Shown here: positions 35,311 to 43,400 of the stretch, one piece after another
Layout: each line of letters begins with the position of its first letter
How positions within the stretch are numbered: position 1 is the stretch's first letter
NCBI RefSeq assembly: GCF_027460265.1
Contig: NZ_JAPZBC010000001.1
Location: forward strand, 1,488,001-1,552,000
DNA from: Streptomyces sp. WMMC940
Lineage (GTDB): Bacteria > Actinomycetota > Actinomycetes > Streptomycetales > Streptomycetaceae
DNA length: 64,000 nucleotides
Direction: 5' to 3'
Notes under the pieces: model-generated
What the model was told of the DNA's origin: nothing
Database searches by the model: none
What the model saw: the letters and a program-made list of their open reading frames with translations, nothing else
Position numbers and translations under genes: made by a program

Positions 35311-35860
35311 CCCCGGCTGCGCGGACCGGTCGATCTGCTGTCCCACCGTCTCTACTCGAGCCCTCGGGTGTACGTGCGCGAGTTGCTGCGGAACGCCGTG
35401 GACGCGGTCACCGCTCGCCGGGCGGGACCGGCGAGGACGACGGGACCGACGGGACCTGGCACGGGCGTACGCGGTCGCCGACCGCACCGCCGAGGCGGCC
35501 GAGCTGCTCCAGTCGGCGCTGCCCGATCTGCTGGAGCACGGCGGGGAGGAGGGCGTGCGGGCCCGGAGGACGCTGGGCCGGCTGCTGCCGGAGCTGCGCG
35601 ATCCGCGCGCCGCCGCCGAGCAGTTCCTGCAGGCCGCCGAGACGGTGAAGGGCTGGGGCGAGCCCGGCCCCGAGGCCCGTCTCGCGCACTCGGCCGCCGA
35701 GGCCCTCGGCCGGGCCGGGCTCAGGAAGGAGTCCGAGTCCGCGTACGCCCGTGCCCTGGAGCTCTGCCGGCTCACGGGCGACACCCCCGTCGGTGAGGTA
35801 CGGGCGCTGGGTTCCCTCGCCTGGATGTCCGTCGACGACGAGGACGAGTACGGGGAGGGC
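35311..35860 (+). pseudogene. Fused remnant of an HSP90-family gene and a TPR protein gene
   Basis: From ~35317 the frame reads LRGPVDLLSHRLYSSPRVYV then RELLRNAVDAVTARR, matching the N-terminus of actinobacterial HSP90-family proteins. After ~35427 that similarity stops. From ~35453, in a different frame, DLARAYAVADRTAEAAELLQ and further helix-pair repeats (to SLAWMSVDDEDEYGE, ~35850) look like the C-terminus of a tetratricopeptide protein. Most of both genes is missing, consistent with one internal deletion. The TPR frame has no stop and runs on in frame into the GNAT gene, but the spacer between them looks noncoding. Confidence 0.65.
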
Positions 35861-36193
35861 ACGACGGGAGGGGCTGTCCCGGCGACAGCCCCCCGGGCAC
35901 GGTCCGCAGTGATCGCCCCGCCTGAACGACCGCCGGGACCGGTGCCTCGGCACGGTGCCGCACCCCGCGGCATCCCGTGCCGCTCCCCCGGCCGCCACTC
36001 CCCCAGCCCGCCGGCGGAAAAGCGAGGGAGGACTCCCCCAGGGGCGTCTAGCATGCTGCCGACGCCCATGGCCGCTGGAAGGAGGCGAGTGCAGTGCAGA
36101 CCAGATCATTCCCGCGCTCCCGCCCCGACCGCCCGGCGTCCGTCGTCTGACCGGGAGCGCAGCACACGTTCCGCAGTCCCGGAGGACCTCACC

Positions 36194-37084
36194 ATGACCG
36201 CTTCGACCGGTCCGCTCATCCGCGCGCTCTCCGAGAGCGACGCGTACCTCTTCGACACCCTGACCGATCCGCTCGGCGTGGGCCGTGCCCTGGCCCGCGC
36301 CGCCCACCGCCCCGAGTGGAAGCGGGTCGCCCTGCGCGACGGGAAGGTCGTCGCACGTGCCGCCTGGTGGGGCGGCCCCGATGACACGGCACCCGTCAAT
36401 CTCAACTGGTTCGACGTCGCGGACGGCGAGGAGGAGGCGGGCGCCGAACTACTGCGCACCTCCCCGTTCCGGGTCGAGTACGAGCTGATCCTCCCCTCCG
36501 GCTGGCGCGAGGACCCCGTGTCCCGGGCCGCAGCCGAGGTGCGGATACGGGCAGCGCGGGCGGCGGGGATGAGCGTCCTCGTGGAACGCTTCCAGTACCG
36601 GTGGACGCCCGAGTGCGGACTGCCGGAGCGGCCCGGACGGCTGGAGTTCCGGCCCGAACCCGACGACGCCGTGTTCCTCGGCGTGCTGCGCCGCGTTCAC
36701 AAGGGCACCCTCGACGCCCATGCGCTGCGCGCCATCGCCGAGGGCGGGCTGGACCAGGCGGCCCGGGAGGAGTTGGACTTCTTCCACTGGTGCCCGTCGC
36801 CGCGGGCATGGTGGCGGCTGGCGTACCGGGACGGTGAACTCGTCGGTCTGCACGTCCCGGCGCACAACCCGTCGGGCCCGTGCATCGGCTTCATCGGCGT
36901 CGTTCCGGAGCACCGCGGCAACGGCTACGCCTACGACCTGCTCGCCGAGTGCACGCACTTCCTGGCGGAGCGGGGCGCGGAGTTCATCGCCGGCGCCACG
37001 GACCAGGGCAACGTACCCATGGCAGGCGCCTTCGCCAGGGCCGGGCACCCGGTGGCGCAGGAGCGCGTCCACCTCGGTTTCTGA
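36194..37084 (+). CDS. GNAT family N-acetyltransferase
   Basis: 296-aa acetyltransferase. The first ~150 residues are a divergent, probably GNAT-like half (RALARAAHRPEWKRVALRDG). The C-terminal half has the acetyl-CoA motif A, IGFIGVVPEHRGNGYAYDLL (pattern V-x-P-x-x-R-G-x-G), followed by GATDQGNVPMAGAFARAG, typical of the NMA/GNAT fold. The start is set by GGAGG 8 nt upstream of ATG 36194, even though the frame is open for another kilobase upstream through the HSP90/TPR remnant. The substrate is unknown. It is convergent with the GH1 gene across a strong hairpin. Confidence 0.88.
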   Translation: MTASTGPLIRALSESDAYLFDTLTDPLGVGRALARAAHRPEWKRVALRDGKVVARAAWWGGPDDTAPVNLNWFDVADGEEEAGAELLRTSPFRVEYELILPSGWREDPVSRAAAEVRIRAARAAGMSVLVERFQYRWTPECGLPERPGRLEFRPEPDDAVFLGVLRRVHKGTLDAHALRAIAEGGLDQAAREELDFFHWCPSPRAWWRLAYRDGELVGLHVPAHNPSGPCIGFIGVVPEHRGNGYAYDLLAECTHFLAERGAEFIAGATDQGNVPMAGAFARAGHPVAQERVHLGF

Positions 37085-37090
37085 CCCGGT

Positions 37091-37119
37091 GCGCGCGGAG
37101 CGGGTGCCGCTCCGCGCGC
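37091..37119. terminator. Bidirectional hairpin terminator between GNAT and GH1 genes
   Basis: Perfect 12-bp inverted repeat (gcgcgcggagcg at 37091-37102, complement at 37108-37119, 5-nt loop) between two convergent stop codons at 37084 and 37140. Confidence 0.8.
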
Positions 37120-37139
37120 GGGGCCGCGCCCAGGGACGG

Positions 37140-38516
37140 TCAGCGCGACGGCGGCCGCGCGGCCCGCTGGGCGCGAATGACGTCGCGGTACCACCCGTAC
37201 GACGCCTTCGGGGTGCGTTCCAGGGTGTCGTAGTCGACGTGGACCAGGCCGAAGCGCTGAGAGGCTCCCTCCACCCACTCGATGTTGTCGGTGAGCGACC
37301 AAACGAAGTAGCCACGGATGTCGACGCCCTCCTCGACCGCCCGGTGCAGGGCGCGCAGATGGCCGTCGAGGAACGCGATCCGGGAGTGGTCGTCGAGTCC
37401 GTCGTAGGAGCAGCCGTTTTCCGTGATGTGGACGGGCGGCAGGCGGTCGCCGTAGCGCGCCCTGAGGGTGACGAGCAGTTCCCGCAGGCCGTCCGGGACG
37501 ACCGGCCAGCCGAACCGGGTGCGCTCGGCTCCCTCGATCTCCCTGAGTCCGAAGGGGAGTTCGGCGGGCATGCCCAGTCCGGCGTAGGAGTCGAGCGCGT
37601 CGGTCGCGGGTGCGCCGACCAGCATGGGGCTGTAGTAGTTGACCCCGTACCAGTCCAGTCGCTCGGAGATGACCGCGAGGTCGTCGGCGACGGGCCCCGG
37701 CATCAGTCCGTCGAATCCGTCCGGGTAGCGGCCCGTCAGCAGCGGGTCGGAGAAGAGCCGGTTGGTGAGCGTGTCGTAGAGCTCGGCGGCGGAGCGGTCC
37801 TCGTCGCTGTCGCTGGACGGGTGGACGGGCGAGTGGGACACCGCGAGACCGATGTTGCCGGCACCCGCGGCTCGCAGGGCGCGGACGGCGAGGCCGTGGG
37901 CGAGGAGCTGGTGGTGGGCGGCGGGCAGGGCGTCGAAGAGGAGCCGCTTGCCGGGGGCGTGCTCGCCGAGCGCGTAGCCGAGCATGGTGACCTCGGCGGG
38001 CTCGTTGACGGTGATCCACATGGGGACGCGGTCCGCGAGCCGGTCGGCGACGACTGCCGCGTAGTCGGCGAACCGGGCGGCGGTGTCGCGGTTGAGCCAC
38101 CCCCCGGCCACCTCCAGGGGCAGCGGGGTGTCCCAGTGGTAGAGGGTCGGTGCGGGGGTGATGCCGTGCTCGCACAGTTCGTCGACGAGCCGGTCGTAGA
38201 AACCGAGCCCGGCGGGATTCACCGGACCGCTGCCGCCGGGTACCACCCGGGGCCAGCTGACGGAGAAGCGGAAGGCGTCGGCGCCCAGCCCGGCGAGCAG
38301 GGCCACGTCCTCGCGGTAGCGCTCGTGGAAGCCGGTTCCGCGGGAGGCGTCCGCGCCGTCCTTGATCCGTCCGGGTTCCGCCGCGAACACGTCCCAGCCG
38401 GAGGGGCCCTTGCCGTCGGTGTCGGCGGCGCCCTCCGTCTGGAACGCGGACGCCGAGGCACCCCACAGGAATCCGGGCGGGAAGAAGGGCAGCGGTGTCG
38501 CGGACGGCGATGTCAT
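37140..38516 (-). CDS. Beta-glucosidase, glycoside hydrolase family 1
   Basis: 458-aa GH1 enzyme that releases glucose from beta-glucosides or cellobiose. FLWGASASAFQTEGA opens the barrel; the acid/base is Glu172 in WITVNEPAE and the nucleophile Glu366 in VHITENGCS. The product-site WSLTDNIEW and the GLVHVDYDTLERTPKAS end are present. There is no signal peptide, so it acts on imported oligosaccharides. ATG 38516 is preferred over an upstream frame extension. No sugar transporter or LacI regulator adjoins it, unlike many Streptomyces GH1 loci. Divergent from treZ. Confidence 0.94.
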   Translation of the reverse strand: MTSPSATPLPFFPPGFLWGASASAFQTEGAADTDGKGPSGWDVFAAEPGRIKDGADASRGTGFHERYREDVALLAGLGADAFRFSVSWPRVVPGGSGPVNPAGLGFYDRLVDELCEHGITPAPTLYHWDTPLPLEVAGGWLNRDTAARFADYAAVVADRLADRVPMWITVNEPAEVTMLGYALGEHAPGKRLLFDALPAAHHQLLAHGLAVRALRAAGAGNIGLAVSHSPVHPSSDSDEDRSAAELYDTLTNRLFSDPLLTGRYPDGFDGLMPGPVADDLAVISERLDWYGVNYYSPMLVGAPATDALDSYAGLGMPAELPFGLREIEGAERTRFGWPVVPDGLRELLVTLRARYGDRLPPVHITENGCSYDGLDDHSRIAFLDGHLRALHRAVEEGVDIRGYFVWSLTDNIEWVEGASQRFGLVHVDYDTLERTPKASYGWYRDVIRAQRAARPPSR

Positions 38517-38674
38517 GGCGCGGACCCTAGTACCGGCGAGTACGGCGCCTCCAGAGGGCGAAGTTGCCAGGATGGGGAGAACTGCCGCCGACGACACGAC
38601 TCCGCCGGCGCCGGCGTGACGGACGACCGGACGACGGGCGCCCGCATGACGATGCCGGCATCACCGACGCCGAG

Positions 38675-40447
38675 ATGACAGGGGATCGATCACCAGTGCT
38701 GTTCGAGGTATGGGCACCGCGGGCGCAGGACCGGGTCGACTTGTGGCTGGAGGACACCGAACAGGGGATGGAGCGCGATCCGTCGCGGGAGGACTGGTGG
38801 ACGGCCGAGGCGGACGCGGGTGACGGGGACCGCTACGGCTTCCGGCTCGACGGCGGCCCGGTCCTGCCCGACCCGCGCTCGCGCCGTCAGCCCGAGGGCC
38901 CGGACGGGCCGAGCGCGGTGGTCGCTCCCGACACGTACGTGTGGCGCAGCGACGAGTGGCGTGGCCGGGACCTCGCGGGCGCGATCCTGTACGAGCTGCA
39001 CATCGGCACCTACACGCCCGAGGGCACGCTCGACGCCGCGGCAGCCGCGCTCGGCGAGCTGGCGGAGCTCGGCATCACCCATGTGGAGCTGATGCCGCTG
39101 TGCCCCTTCCCGGGGACGCACGGCTGGGGCTACGACGGGGTGGCGCCCTGGGCCGTGCACGAACCGTACGGCGGCCCCGGGGCGCTGAGGCGTTTCGTGG
39201 ACACGGCCCACGGTCTCGGGCTCGGTGTCGTCCTGGACGTCGTCCACAACCACCTGGGGCCGTCCGGCAACCATCTGCCCGCGTTCGGACCGTATCTGAC
39301 GGACATTCACCACACCCCCTGGGGCTCGGCGATCAACCTGGACGCGCCCGGCTCGGACGAGGTGCGCGCGTACCTGATCGGTAGCGCGCTGGCATGGTTG
39401 CGGGACTACCGCGTCGACGGGCTGCGGCTGGACGCGGTCCACGCCCTCGTCGACACCCGGGCGCTGACGTTCCTGGAGGAACTGTCCGCGGCGGTGGACC
39501 GGTTCGGCGCGGACGTACACCGGCCGGTGTTCCTGATCGCCGAGTCCGACCGGTGCGACCCGAGGACGACCACCCCGCGCGAGGACGGCGGCCTCGGGGT
39601 CCACACCCAGTGGAACGACGACTTCCATCATGCCCTGCACGCCTCGCTGACCGGTGAATCGCAGGGCTACTACGCCGACTTCGCACGCGCGCCGCTCGGC
39701 GCGCTCGCCAAGACCCTCGGCCATGTCTTCTTCCACGACGGCACGTACTCCGCGTTCCGCGGCCGTACGCACGGCCGTCCCGTCGATCTCGTCCGCACAC
39801 CCGCGCACCGGTTCGTCGGCTACGCCCAGACGCACGACCAGATCGGCAACCGCGCGACCGGCGACCGGCTCTCGTCGGCCCTCTCGCCCGGACTACTGGC
39901 CTGCGCGGCGGTTCTGGTGCTGACGGGGCCGTTCGTCCCGATGCTGTTCATGGGCGAGGAGTGGGGCGCCCGTACGCCGTGGCAGTTCTTCACCGACCAC
40001 ACGGACCCGGAGCTCGCGGAGGCGGTACGGCAGGGCAGGCGGCGGGAGTTCGCCGGGACCGGGTGGACGGCGCGGGACATCCCCGACCCGCAGGACCCCG
40101 CCACCAGGGAACGCTCGTGCCTGGACCGCTCCGAGCGGGATCGCGGACCCCATGCCCGACTCCTTGGCTGGTACCGGGAGCTGATCGCCCTGCGCCGGAG
40201 CGAGCCCGACCTGTCCGACCCGGACCTCGCGTCGGTGCGGGTCGCCTACGACGAGGAAGCGCGCTGGTTCGTCTTCCGCCGGGGCGACGTTCGGGTCGCG
40301 GTCAACCTCGGCGGGGAACCCGTCACGATCCCGCTGGGCGCGGGGGGCGGCCGGGTGCTCGCCGCCTGGGACGAGACCGGGCCGGCGGGGCCCGAGGGCG
40401 TGCTGGAACTGGCGGGCGAGTCGTGCGTGGTGCTGCACGACGCGTGA
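38675..40447 (+). CDS. treZ: Malto-oligosyltrehalose trehalohydrolase TreZ
   Basis: 590-aa GH13 enzyme that cuts free trehalose from maltooligosyl trehalose made by TreY. The N-terminal CBM48-like domain starts VLFEVWAPRAQDRV. The barrel shows ILYELHIGTYTPEGT, LDVVHNHLGPSGN, the nucleophile Asp253 in VDGLRLDAVHAL, the acid/base Glu290 in LIAESDRCD, and YAQTHDQIGNRATGDRL. The start could also be GTG 38696, with AGGGGA 11 nt upstream. It is separated by ~20 kb from treY, although the two act in sequence. Divergent from the GH1 gene. Confidence 0.93.
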   Translation: MTGDRSPVLFEVWAPRAQDRVDLWLEDTEQGMERDPSREDWWTAEADAGDGDRYGFRLDGGPVLPDPRSRRQPEGPDGPSAVVAPDTYVWRSDEWRGRDLAGAILYELHIGTYTPEGTLDAAAAALGELAELGITHVELMPLCPFPGTHGWGYDGVAPWAVHEPYGGPGALRRFVDTAHGLGLGVVLDVVHNHLGPSGNHLPAFGPYLTDIHHTPWGSAINLDAPGSDEVRAYLIGSALAWLRDYRVDGLRLDAVHALVDTRALTFLEELSAAVDRFGADVHRPVFLIAESDRCDPRTTTPREDGGLGVHTQWNDDFHHALHASLTGESQGYYADFARAPLGALAKTLGHVFFHDGTYSAFRGRTHGRPVDLVRTPAHRFVGYAQTHDQIGNRATGDRLSSALSPGLLACAAVLVLTGPFVPMLFMGEEWGARTPWQFFTDHTDPELAEAVRQGRRREFAGTGWTARDIPDPQDPATRERSCLDRSERDRGPHARLLGWYRELIALRRSEPDLSDPDLASVRVAYDEEARWFVFRRGDVRVAVNLGGEPVTIPLGAGGGRVLAAWDETGPAGPEGVLELAGESCVVLHDA

Positions 40448-40493
40448 CATGGCAGACCGCACGCGTCTCACAGCACTTGACACACGACGTCGC

Positions 40494-40522
40494 TCCGTTC
40501 CACCTGGACGAGGTGGAACGGA
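40494..40522 (+). terminator. Hairpin terminator after treZ
   Basis: Perfect 12-bp inverted repeat (tccgttccacct at 40494-40505 and aggtggaacgga at 40511-40522, 5-nt loop), 46 nt after the treZ stop. It lies inside an open frame starting at 40449, which argues that the first half of that frame is not coding. Confidence 0.7.
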
Positions 40523-40589
40523 CCGGGTTCACAGCACAAGGCCGCTTGTCACCAGGGTCTCGCAGGGATGGGCCCCTTCGAAGCCACGG

Positions 40590-40799
40590 TTTGCGGATCG
40601 GGTGGGTTGGTGGCTGGACAAGGGCCTCGAGGACATCAAGAAGGGCTGGGCCCACGGCGAACTTGATGACGACGGCTACCACGCACCGCGCGGCAACCAG
40701 GCGGAGAACAAGCAGTTCGAGGATGCACTCCGCGCAGTGGAGGGCAGTATCGGCCGCGCTGTGACCCCTGGTGAGCGGCGTGCCCAGGAGAAAAGGTGA
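40590..40799 (+). pseudogene. 3' fragment of an unidentified gene
   Basis: The sequence from about 40600 encodes WWLDKGLEDIKKGWAHGELD and continues to a tail ending GERRAQEKR with good third-position GC bias. Upstream the frame crosses the treZ terminator hairpin and loses coding character, and no start with a ribosome site is seen. I read it as the C-terminal ~65 residues of a gene whose 5' part is gone, next to the TnpB element. Its function is not recognisable. Confidence 0.4.
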
Positions 40800-40833
40800 C
40801 GACCGTGTCCATGAGCATGGAAGACGCCCTCTT

Positions 40834-40990
40834 GACGTGCTCCCTGGCCTAAGGTCCAGGGGTTCCGGCCTGGGTCGTGTGACCCTTCCGGGGGCTTCCT
40901 GCTTCACCGCGCTGTGCGGGCACGGGTGCCCGTCTTACCGGCGCTCCACAGGCGTTTAGCGTCTCCGCCCGTCCGGCGGCGACGATTCGG
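40834..40990 (-). ncRNA. Candidate omega (reRNA) guide RNA at the TnpB right end
   Basis: In TnpB elements the guide RNA overlaps the 3' end of tnpB and the right end, with the guide copied from flanking DNA. Here the minus-strand stretch contains a gaagcaggaagccccc-type segment and the palindrome ccctggaccttaggccaggg (40842-40861) across the tnpB stop codon. The guide would begin in the flank below ~40833. Boundaries are inferred. Confidence 0.35.
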
Positions 40991-41802
40991 CGTCCTTCGA
41001 AGAGGACGTTGCGGGCTGCGTTGTGGTCGCGGTCGTGCACGGTGCCACATTCGCCGCACGCCCACTCCCGGACGTGCAGGGGCTTGGGACCGTCCCGGAA
41101 TCCGCAGGCCGAGCAGACCTGAGAGGACGGGAAAGCGCGGTCCACCTTGGCGAAGGTGCGACCGTGCAGAGCCGCCTTGTACTCCAGCATGCCGACGAAC
41201 GCGGACCATCCCGCGTCGTGCACGGACTTGGCGAGCCGGGTGCGGCCGAGGCCGGAGACCGCGAGGTCTTCCACGTACACCGCTTGGTTGTCGCGAATGA
41301 TCTGCGTGGATGCCTTATGGTGCCAGTCCCGACGCCGGTCGGCCACCTTGGCGTGCTGGCGTGCGACCTTGATGCAGGCCTTGGCCCGGTTCTTCGATCC
41401 CTTGGCCTTACGGGACAGCTCCCGCTGAAGACGCTTGAGTTTCTTCTCCGCCCGGCGCGGGAAGCGCGGGCTGTCGATCTTCCTACCGTCGGACAGGACG
41501 GCGAAGGCGGACAGGCCGAGGTCGATACCGGCGTCGGTCTCCAGCTCGGGCAGGCTGTCCGGCTCGGTGTCCACGACGAAGCTGACGAAGTACCGGCCGG
41601 AGCTGTCCTTGGTGACGGTCAGGGACGTGGGTGCGGCCGGAAGCCTGCGAGACCACTTGACCTTGAGTTTGCCGACCTTGGCCACGTACACCGTGCCGTC
41701 GTTCTGGAGGCAGAAGGCGTTGGTGTTGAGGCGGATCGACTGCCGGGGGTCCTTCTCCGCATCGTGCGGCGAAGCACCGCTGGCGATCGTCCGCCAGTAC
41801 AT
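40849..41802 (-). CDS. TnpB family RNA-guided nuclease, N-terminally truncated
   Basis: 317 residues, while full-length TnpB proteins have ~370-420: about 100 residues of the N-terminal WED/REC part are missing. The RuvC core is intact: Asp94 (AGIDLGLSAF), Glu178 (VYVEDLAVSGL) and Asp259 (HDRDHNAARN). The zinc ribbon has Cys230/233 (CSAC) and Cys249/252 (CGEC). LGRTRLAKSVHDAGW is also typical. No ribosome site supports ATG 41802. Without the N-terminus, reRNA binding and cleavage are doubtful. The Ala/Pro-rich C-terminal tail overlaps the expected guide-RNA region. Confidence 0.85.
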   Translation of the reverse strand: MYWRTIASGASPHDAEKDPRQSIRLNTNAFCLQNDGTVYVAKVGKLKVKWSRRLPAAPTSLTVTKDSSGRYFVSFVVDTEPDSLPELETDAGIDLGLSAFAVLSDGRKIDSPRFPRRAEKKLKRLQRELSRKAKGSKNRAKACIKVARQHAKVADRRRDWHHKASTQIIRDNQAVYVEDLAVSGLGRTRLAKSVHDAGWSAFVGMLEYKAALHGRTFAKVDRAFPSSQVCSACGFRDGPKPLHVREWACGECGTVHDRDHNAARNVLFEGRRIVAAGRAETLNACGAPVRRAPVPAQRGEAGSPRKGHTTQAGTPGP

Positions 41803-41924
41803 CGAGCAGCAAAAACGTCCGCTCCAACATGCACGTCAGAGCAGTCTTGAGATGCATTCATCCCCGGCGTGAACACCGGGGCTCTCTGCAAGAGTCCCGG
41901 TAAGGGAGCGTCTGCTGTACGCCA

Positions 41925-42050
41925 GAGGCGACGATCGACGCCGTGCCGAAGGACCTCAGAGCCGGCGGGTTCGGCATGACCGACTGCATCAAGGCGGTCG
42001 GGGAGCTTCGGGCCTGTTCCCTCGCCGAGGCGAAGGGCGAAGGCCCGGCG
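41925..42050 (+). pseudogene. Fragment resembling a ribosomal L7/L12 C-terminal-like domain protein
   Basis: The frame reads EATIDAVPKDLRAGGFGMTD then CIKAVGELRACSLAEAK, with strong third-position GC bias. The AIK-x(n)-L-x-E-AK pattern recalls the helix pair of L7/L12-like domains found in small actinobacterial proteins. It has no ribosome site and its frame runs into the antisense of the M24 peptidase gene, so it is a truncated piece, next to the TnpB element. Confidence 0.35.
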
Positions 42051-42068
42051 CCCCCGCACGGCGCCTCC

Positions 42069-43205
42069 CTACTCGACGATCGCCAGCTCGCGCGGCGTGT
42101 TGTTCAGCCGCCTGCCGCCCGTCTCCGTGACCGTCACGATGTCCTCGATCCGCACCCCGAAGCGGCCGGGGAGATAGATGCCCGGCTCCACGGAGAAGCA
42201 CATCCCCGGGACCAGCGGCTGCTCCTCCCCTTCGATCATGTACGGCGGCTCGTGCGTGGTGACGCCGATCCCGTGGCCGGTGCGGTGGACGAAGTACGCC
42301 CCGTAGCCGGCGTCGTCGATCACCGCGCGCGCCGCCCGGTCGACGTCCTGGCAGGTGGCACCCGGCCGGACCGCCTCGTACCCGGCCTGCTGCGCCTCGC
42401 GCACGATGTCGTGGACCCGCCGCTCCTCTTCGGTCGGCTCCCCGACATGGACGGTCCGGCTGGTGTCGGACCCGTAGCCGTGCTTGAGCCCGCCGAAGTC
42501 GAGGACGACCATGTCGCCTTCCTCGAGGGTGCGTTCACCGGCCTCGTGGTGCGGGTTCGCCCCGTTCGGGCCCGATCCGACGACGGTGAAGTCCACCTGT
42601 GAGTGCCCGAAACGCAGCAGCAGTGCGGCGAGGTCTGCTGCCACGTCGGCCTCCCTGCGGCCGGAGAAGCGCACCTTGAGGATCTCGCGGTACGTCTCGT
42701 CGGCGGCTGCCCCGGCCGCCGCCAGCCGGGCCAGCTCCCGCTCGTCCTTGACCGCGCGCAGCATGGGCAGGGCCCGGGTGAGTGAGGTGTACGTCGTGCC
42801 GGGCAGTTCGTGCTGCATGCCGAGCAGGTGCATGGCCCAGGCGTTGTCGCTGATCCCGTAGCGGCCGCGCCCTTCGAGCAGCGCGGCGGTGACGGCGTAC
42901 GGATCCCTGCCGTCGGTCCAGTCGCGGAGTCTGAACGCGGGCCCTCCGGCGGCCTGCTGCGCGTCGGGCGCCTCCAGGGTCGGCACGACCAGCACCGGGT
43001 CCTGGCCCTCGACGAGGACCAGGAAGGTCAGGCGTTCGGTGGGCGCGGGCTGGTAGCCGGTGAGGTGGACCAGGTCCGGGCCGGGGGCCACGAGGAGACC
43101 GGAGAGCCCGGCCTCGGCGGCGGACCGGGCGGCCCGGGCCATCCGCCCCCGGTAGTCGTCGGCGGTGAAGGGCGCCGGCGGCGCGGACTCGGCGGTGCTG
43201 GGCAT
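42069..43205 (-). CDS. M24 family metallopeptidase (Xaa-Pro aminopeptidase-like)
   Basis: 378-aa cytoplasmic peptidase releasing N-terminal residues next to proline. The N-terminal creatinase-like domain (~15-150) is followed by the pita-bread domain with all five metal ligands: Asp236 (VVLDFGG), Asp247 (GYGSDTSRT), His311 (RTGHGIG), Glu340 (SVEPGIY) and Glu354 (VRIEDIV). AGGAGGAG precedes ATG 43205. It is monocistronic; related proteins process peptides during turnover. Creatinase or ectoine hydrolase relatives share the fold but aminopeptidase P is favoured. Confidence 0.92.
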   Translation of the reverse strand: MPSTAESAPPAPFTADDYRGRMARAARSAAEAGLSGLLVAPGPDLVHLTGYQPAPTERLTFLVLVEGQDPVLVVPTLEAPDAQQAAGGPAFRLRDWTDGRDPYAVTAALLEGRGRYGISDNAWAMHLLGMQHELPGTTYTSLTRALPMLRAVKDERELARLAAAGAAADETYREILKVRFSGRREADVAADLAALLLRFGHSQVDFTVVGSGPNGANPHHEAGERTLEEGDMVVLDFGGLKHGYGSDTSRTVHVGEPTEEERRVHDIVREAQQAGYEAVRPGATCQDVDRAARAVIDDAGYGAYFVHRTGHGIGVTTHEPPYMIEGEEQPLVPGMCFSVEPGIYLPGRFGVRIEDIVTVTETGGRRLNNTPRELAIVE

Positions 43206-43400
43206 GGGCTCCTCCTGCTTTCGGTACTCGTCCCCGGCCGGCCGGCTCGTGGTCCCGTGCCGGGTCGGTCCGGAGCTCCCGGGTCGGGCGGGTGGCGTCC
43301 TCGCCGGGACGGGTTCCCGGGACGGCTTCCCGGGCTGCCGGGCCGGTGACCCTCGGAACGGCCGATCGCGGTACCCGGGCCGGGCCGGGTCAGGCCGGTG

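Larger units (their letters stand above)
40833..41881 (-). mobile_element. IS200/IS605-group (IS1341-type) element remnant with truncated tnpB
   Basis: tnpB occupies most of it. On the 5' side lies the hairpin ccccgg-cgtgaaca-ccgggg (41862-41881), which resembles subterminal hairpins of this group. On the 3' side the coding sequence runs into the palindrome at 40842-40861 and a likely right end near 40833 (minus-strand ...cacgtcaa). No tnpA tyrosine transposase is present. The exact ends are approximate; no target duplication is expected for this group. Confidence 0.5.

Noticed and set aside
35195..36193. N-terminal extension fused in frame to the GNAT gene
   Set aside because: The GNAT gene has its own GGAGG site and ATG; the upstream frame mixes HSP90/TPR remnants and noncoding spacer.
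40449..40600. N-terminal half of a 116-codon frame after treZ
   Set aside because: It crosses the treZ terminator hairpin and has low third-position GC; only the 3' part looks coding.
41619..42059. Minus-strand frame upstream of tnpB as missing TnpB N-terminus
   Set aside because: Its translation shows none of the TnpB N-terminal motifs and is in a different frame.
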